64,000 nucleotides of DNA from Brugia malayi (lineage: Eukaryota; Nematoda; Chromadorea; Rhabditida; Onchocercidae), in contig NW_025062476.1 of NCBI RefSeq assembly GCF_000002995.4, positions 12,172,501 through 12,236,500 of the forward strand, in the 5' to 3' direction. The position numbers and the translations under genes were made by a program. Every line of letters begins with the position of its first letter. The stretch's first letter is position 1. This document shows, piece after piece, positions 57,947 through 64,000 of this stretch. The notes beneath the pieces were generated by a model. It was not told the DNA's origin. It made no database searches and was given only the letters and a program-made list of their open reading frames with translations.

Positions 57947-60900
57947 TTTCTATCATTTAGTTAGTAACATTCCTCAATTTTGATAATTAATTGAAACAGA
58001 AGTATGTTAAAGAAAAATGAAAAAAAAAGAATCACTTAATTTTTTCAAGTCATTTAACATTGTTGCAAATTATTTATGTTATTTTATTGCAATGAAAAAT
58101 TTTATAGAATTTCATTTCATTTTTGTTTAAATATATAAAAGAGAAAGAATAGGTAAGCATACGTTGTAAAATATAATTGGCGGTGATTGCGAGATACCAA
58201 CAAATTATACTTGCACAAGCAGCTGATGCATCTTTGAAAACAAATTAATTTTTCGAGAATGTATTGGTTTGTTATCATAAATTTATCTTTTCCATTCAGA
58301 TTATCAAGACATTTCACTTTGTTATATTCAAGTAACCAACTATATTTTGATAAAATTTATTTTCTTTACTAAATTAAGAATGTTTGAATTGATTTTAATT
58401 GAATTATCTTTACAAATATTCTTTTAGTAAATCATTTTTAACCACTAGTCATAAAAATTTAATGTAATATTTTAGGTTAATCTTAAATGAATTTTAAATT
58501 GTAAATGATTTGTTAATGGACGTGAAAGTATTAGCATAAAAATGTATGGTTTTGTACATGAAAAATATATATGTTATTTCTTGTATGATAGAATTTGTAA
58601 TTTATATTGAATAATTTAATGAATAAATAACTTAATTTTTCCTTTCAAATTTTCAAAATTTATTTATATTGTAATATCTTACAATAATAAATTTTTTTGA
58701 TTTTGAAATGAATATAGAGAAGTAATGATATTCTCATTTATTCAATATTTTATGCCTAACATTTTTATAACGAGCATATTCTAAATTATACATTAGTGTA
58801 TGTATCATTAGGCTTATGCATATGTTTCATTTCTTGTCTTTAAAACAAAACAAAAAAAATAAAAAATAAATAACCAATGAATAAAATTCAGCATTTTTTA
58901 AATTTGTCTTTTATTGTAGGATAATTGCATGCAAAATTTACTGTTCGTAATGATAGAATGTCTCATTCTAGAAGTAATTTGTATATTTATTGACCTAGTA
59001 GGAAAAAGTTTCGTTATGGGATTACCTTTGACTTATTTTTTAGGCCTAATGGCAAAAAGTTTCATCATTGAAGTGACTTTTTTTTTTTGTCCTTCAATCA
59101 TTTCTTTTTATTTCTGTTCATAAATCTTCGGCAAAATATCACTGTGCTGAAGCAATTTAATTAGCAAGGGAATTAGGCTTATTTTTGCTTAAGATACATT
59201 TAAGTGGTGAAAAAGCCTGGGGCTTCTTATTCTTTCTTAAACTCATATACAGCTCAGTTTTGACTTTGAAGAATCAAAATTGATATAGTTTTTAGTCTCC
59301 AGGTTACTGTTTTTTTTTTTTTTTTCTTTTTTTCGTAATTTCTAGGTATTAAAATTATGATATTTTTAAGCAATTAAAAAAAAGTTTACTTTTCATAAAG
59401 ACGCATAACTTTTTTTTCTTAAGAAAAACCTGTAACTTGTCTATTTGGTTTTAGAAATTTTATAAATCATATCGAAAATATTTTTTTTTTTTTTTAATTT
59501 AGTATTTATATAGTTACGTTCATTATTTGCTATAAATATAACATTTGATTGTTCTGTCAGTTATGTAAATTTAAAAATTTTTTATTCCTCAATACATTAA
59601 TTCTTTTACTGTCAGAAATTTAATTTTTCCTCAAAATCAATAAAATATTTTAATTAAAATTATTTTCCGTTTGTATCATAAATTTTAATATTAAATTATT
59701 TTCTTTTTTATCATAAAAGGATTTAAAATTTCAATTCATTTAAAAACAAAATTAATTATTATCATATAAATGGAAGTAATAGCTTCAATGTCAGTTCATT
59801 TTATATATTTTGTAAAAAGTGGTTGCTTTAATCGTTAATTTTCCTTGAATTCAACCGATTGCAATAACAGTTGGTTGCATCTATTATTGCGTCAGTTGGT
59901 CAATAACTGTTTATTAACTTTGGTTTAGCTATTAATACCTACATTTTCATTCATTTTCTCTTATAAGTAACAATTAAACATTTCACTATCATTTATTTAT
60001 CTTTTTTTTCTTCTGTTAGGAACAGCTAATGCAATTATTATTATTTACAATTAGAGAATTATTTAAACTATTGCTTATTTTTTTTTTTTTTTTTTTAGCA
60101 TTTAATTCAATAGGCATTTTATTTTAGTATAAGTTTAATTAATTAATTTTTAACATTTACAATTTATCTTTTTGATAAAGTATATAAATTTTACACTTTT
60201 TTTAACGAGTTTTTTTTTTTTTTTTAATTGAAATTTTATATTATTTAAGCAACATTGTTTAACAATATATGTTTATCAATTTTAAACTTGTTATTATAAA
60301 AGGTTTACTGGAATGATGCAACAACTATGATCAATGCTAATATATTCTTAAATCCATCATTCATTTATTTTGATCCTATTTCAGCCTGCTTCCCTCTTCT
60401 TTTTTCATTCTTTCTTATCTTTCTTTGCTATCCGTTTGTTGTTTAATGAAAGTTTAAAATGAAAGAAATATATGTTAAATCAAGCAGCAAAGATGGAAAG
60501 AAAAAAGAGTGAAATGTGATTAGATGAATTGATTCATCGTTATTAACAACATCGTCAAAGTTAAAAGTTTATTTCAAGACGAACTTTGATCCGTTAAGGA
60601 ATCATAAATTTATTCTTTTTTTTTTTTGTTTTTTTTTTTTTTTTTTTTTCGTTTCTTCTTAGTCTTATTCACTTCCTGTTTATATTAATTTTTTTCTTTT
60701 TTTTTTTTTTTTTAATACTGAATTTACTTTTAGCATTGTACAATTTTCAATAATTTTAAAATTTAACTTCGCAAGCTTTTGATTATTCATATTTTGAACT
60801 TGTAATAAATAGTTTAAAAAATTAATTAAAGATTTGCTAACTCATAAGCTTTTCGATATTCCATTCTTCGTGTGTTATTGCAGGGAATAATATTTTTTTT

Positions 60901-62661
60901 TTTTTTTGCTAAAAAGGAAAATTTTCAACTAAATTTTTCTCTGTGAAATGTTGAGAAAAAAAAAATGATTATTAATTCCTAATTCTAAACACAAAATTAT
61001 AATCATTTCTTTATAGTTAGCAGTTAGAGATTTGCTTAACCAATTATTATGTTAAAATATTCAAACTTTTTATGATTTTAAATTGTTGTTGAAATTTGAT
61101 TGAAAATGTTATTTACTGATTTTTAACTCTTTCTAATTAATAAATAATTACCTCTCTGCTTATTCTATTAAGCTTTTCTCAGCTCACTCATTATGTTAAT
61201 TCATTTGCTTTATGCATTCAATTTTTCTTCATTAACTTTAACATTTATACATCTTATTCTTTCATTTAACTATTTTTCATAACATTTTGAAGCGTTTTAT
61301 CATTAACTTAGCTAATTTATTTTCACTGATCACTTTGTTTACCTTCCTTGCTTACTCACTTAGTTGCAATCTTAATCATTTGTAAAACTGTTTTGAATAT
61401 TTGATTTCTGCTCCATTCCTACCGCTTTTCTGTTTAGTCTTCTTTTTTTTTAGATAAATTTTGGATTACTTTGAACTTATATTATTAATATTCTCATTGG
61501 TTTCACACTGTTAGATATTATCAAGCGAAAACTTTAATTTTACATAATATTTTCTAATCAACGAAATTATTATTTGAACCATTTTATTATTTTCATTTAT
61601 TATTATTATTATTATTTCTATTATTGCTATTACTGCATGTAATGTTTTGTTGATATAATAATGATTTTTTTTTTATATTAGCAAAAAAAAAGTAATATGG
61701 CAGTATAATAATTTGTTGTTGTACTTCGTTTTTCTGATATTCGTGCAATTGGGAGCGAAAAAATTGTTTGATGTTGGACTAAAAGAAAATAATGGAAAAA
61801 TTGGACAAATGGTTGAGGGGATTTGATATATTTCTTTTCTACCATGGATAAATGAAAGTTTTCTGCCAATGTTTTAAAATAACAAAAAAATTTTTTCGTG
61901 AAACAAAAATGAAAAAAAAAAAAAAAGAATTATAAGATAAAAATAAGAAAAAATATATATATGGGAAAATTAGAGAAATATTTTCTTTTTTTGTTTCCGT
62001 AATCCGATAATATCGCATAAATTAAAAAAAAAAGAAATTTTTTTTTTTAAAGAATTAAATCATTAAAAGCGGTTTTATTTGGACACGTTTTTATTTTTCT
62101 TGCTCTTTCTAATTTTTCCAATAAAGACTGAAGTTTTGAGTTACTTTCTTTTCATTGATTGATTAGGTAATCTTTTTTTGGTTAGTAGAAATTGCGCAAA
62201 GTTTGAAAGTTTTTTAAACTAAGCAATTATATATTTAGCACAAAAAAACTCTCAAAATATACTTTCAATTAATGGGGATATAAGCTTACTGTTTAAATAT
62301 TCAAATATTATTTTTCTCGAATTCAATTATAATTTATTAAAGTTTTCTCAATATCAAATATATCTGATCTAACTTTTCATTATTTTATTCACTTTCATTG
62401 ATCTGGTTTAATTTTAATCTTTCACTGAATTTATTCATGAACCGGAGTATTATTTCACATATGTTGTAAAAGAAAACGAATCTTTAGAAATAAGAAATAT
62501 AAAGATTTCGCGAATACAGTATGTTAATGTATAACTTTATCGTATATACGAATAATTAATTTAACTTAAATTAAATTCAATTTATCTATTAATTTCAATT
62601 TGATAAACGTTATGAGATTTCGTATGCTATTTATGATTTTTATTTATTATATTTAATTTCA
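57947..62661. other. Long gene-poor T-rich region
   Basis: About 4.7 kb without a supported gene on either strand. The plus strand is pyrimidine-rich from 59,200 on, most clearly 61,120-61,450. Poly(T) runs of 15 to 25 are frequent. Its reverse complement uses the same 'ttagcaa'-like words as the A-rich tract at 55-56 kb. Confidence 0.45.
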
Positions 62662-63839
62662 GATTGAAAATGGCTAATGATAGTTATGATAATCATAGGC
62701 AATCGGAGAACATGAATGGTAAGATAAATTCTATATAACAGTATTATGTTGAAGACTACAGTACAATTTCATGTTTTTGCTAATTATTAATTTAACTAGT
62801 ATGAGTGAACTGTTGTACTTCTTTTAACCTTTAACTTTTATTGTGTAGTTAACTTTGCATAATAAAATATATCTGCGAATAATTCAGAAAATGATGAAGA
62901 GAAAGTGGAACAATTGCTTAAAAAACTGTTCGACCAACCCTTTCATCGTAAAACTCAAGGATCTGCCAAATTCAGTGAAATGCATATGAAACGTGTAAGC
63001 ATCTCATATTTTCTTCAAATTTGAAATCATAAAATCGAAGTTAGTTTTTCTTTTTTTTTTTTTTTAATTTAAAAAATTTCAGAAGAATAAAACTATTTTA
63101 TTAATTGTTGTAAATAAATATGACTTATTAAAATTTTCAAAAAATGCTAATAAACCAGACAGTTTATCCATAAATAAAAGAAATATAAATTTTTATAAAA
63201 GTGCAAAAATCACGGTATTACAGTATCCCATTGATGTAGCTTACTGTATATTGTGATCCTACTGTATATGTAGACGACTTTTCCGAAAAGAATTCTGAAA
63301 TGCTATATTATAGATTAAATTATTCCATTTACCATATCGATAGATTAATCTATGTGAAGATCTAATATTCTAGCTTAATCTTAAAAATATTGGCTTGACG
63401 ATAGACAATGATGTGATGCTTTTGCAGAGTTTGTTACATACATTGAAAGCCTTGGGTTATACGATTGATGAAGCGGATATTGGACAAATGGTTGATGTGG
63501 GTCTTGAAGTTTTGGCACAAACTTGGCGACGGAAAGATGCTGATTCTGAAATTGCTTTTCAGGTAATAAATTTGATCCATTAAATTTGAAAATGAAATAA
63601 ATTATATTTGCTTTCCAGGGTTTACTAACAATACTTGAATACTGCCTCAATCGTTCAGCAGCAGGTTATTCATCCTTTGAGCAATTCATCAATGCTCTTG
63701 GTTATAATGCAGTACAGTTTTGGCGTTATGCAGTACCGTACATTTATGATTCCGATTTAACTTACGGTACCAAATTTCGTGATTCACTGTTGTTTGGCTT
63801 AACGCTATATGATATTAATAATGGAAAAAGTAAACTCAG
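62662..63839 (+). CDS. Unrecognised conserved-looking protein, 5' exons
   Basis: Four coding exons join in phase: 62670-62718, 62888-62994, 63428-63562 and 63619-63839 (at least 170 aa). The ATG at 62670 follows a 'tttaatttcag' acceptor by 8 bases, suggesting a spliced leader. The N-terminal 50 residues are acidic/basic and look disordered. From about residue 53 the protein appears to be an all-helical domain: SLLHTLKALGYTIDEADIGQ, then LEVLAQTWRRKDADSEIAFQ, LLTILEYCLNRSAAGYSSFE and TKFRDSLLFGLTLYDINNGK. The TILEYCLN and 'FRDSLLFGL' phrases faintly recall RUN-type helical bundles, but I would not assign it. A candidate next exon at 63,906-63,925 would end the protein at once (SNSFVC); the real continuation probably lies past the window end. 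Confidence 0.65.
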
Positions 63840-64000
63840 GTTTGCCAAATTCAACTCTTTACTAATAAAAAATTTTTACAATAAAATAAATATAAATAAT
63901 TTTAGTAATAGTTTTGTATGTTAGGTGAACTTGATAATTATATGGGTGCAACTTTGACTTCATGTTTACATCATCTCATCTAAAACTTTTCAAATTTCGA
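63840..64000. other. Intron of the last gene or 3' region
   Basis: AT-rich, with a possible acceptor at 63,905 followed by six codons and TAG. No clear exon is visible before the window ends. Confidence 0.35.

Noticed and set aside
1..64000. tRNA, rRNA or CRISPR loci
   Set aside because: No cloverleaf-like B-box pattern, rRNA core or spaced direct-repeat array was recognised by eye; the tandem arrays found lack unique spacers.

Overview
This is an AT-rich, intron-dense nuclear window. The short introns, 'tttcag'-type acceptors placed just upstream of start codons (the form of spliced-leader acceptors), gene content and a nematode-style chemoreceptor all point to a nematode. A decayed bacterial-type carbamoyl-phosphate synthase fragment near 52.1 kb suggests a spirurid/filarial worm with past contact with an endosymbiont such as Wolbachia. 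I could not run any database search, so species and orthology calls are by family recognition.

Layout. 1-0.6 kb: 3' end of a bHLH-PAS transcription factor (+). 1.6-4.85 kb: an eight-exon minus-strand gene whose product has a PB1 domain, an NBR1-type Ig domain and a C-terminal LIR-like motif, resembling a small NBR1-type autophagy receptor. 6.7-8.1 kb: ARL2 GTPase (-). 8.6-11.0 kb: eIF3G (-), 445 bp upstream of ARL2 on the same strand, a possible operon. 11-19.9 kb: gene-poor low-complexity DNA with microsatellites, a composite satellite, a 24-bp minisatellite, nuclear-receptor-like half-sites and an E-box pair beside a G-rich tract. 19.9-32.8 kb: a complete glycogen debranching enzyme gene (+), reconstructed as 30 exons with continuous phase (about 1497 aa). 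34.3-35.1 kb: ELOF1 (-).

36.2-52.5 kb: a giant inverted duplication. Its inner arms (38,273-44,089 and 44,573-50,389, 5,817 bp each, 483-bp spacer) are nearly identical; the outer arms are recognisably homologous but diverged and carry arm-specific insertions. Each arm holds an intact six-exon serpentine receptor gene in opposite orientation. The left outer arm carries a glutamine-rich pseudogene; the right outer arm carries the bacterial carB-like fragment and a 257-bp tandem duplication. A decayed LINE reverse transcriptase follows at 52.9-54.1 kb.

54-64 kb: an A-rich tract, then three central exons of SSU72 (RNA polymerase II CTD phosphatase) without a visible catalytic first exon, a long T-rich gap, and the first four exons of an unrecognised gene running toward the window end.

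The ancient single-copy genes serve gene expression (eIF3G, ELOF1, SSU72), trafficking or tubulin folding (ARL2), autophagy (NBR1-like) and glycogen breakdown (AGL). They are not an obvious pathway cluster. The unusual biology is the palindrome with its homogenised core and paired receptors, and the broken genes that collect at its edges.
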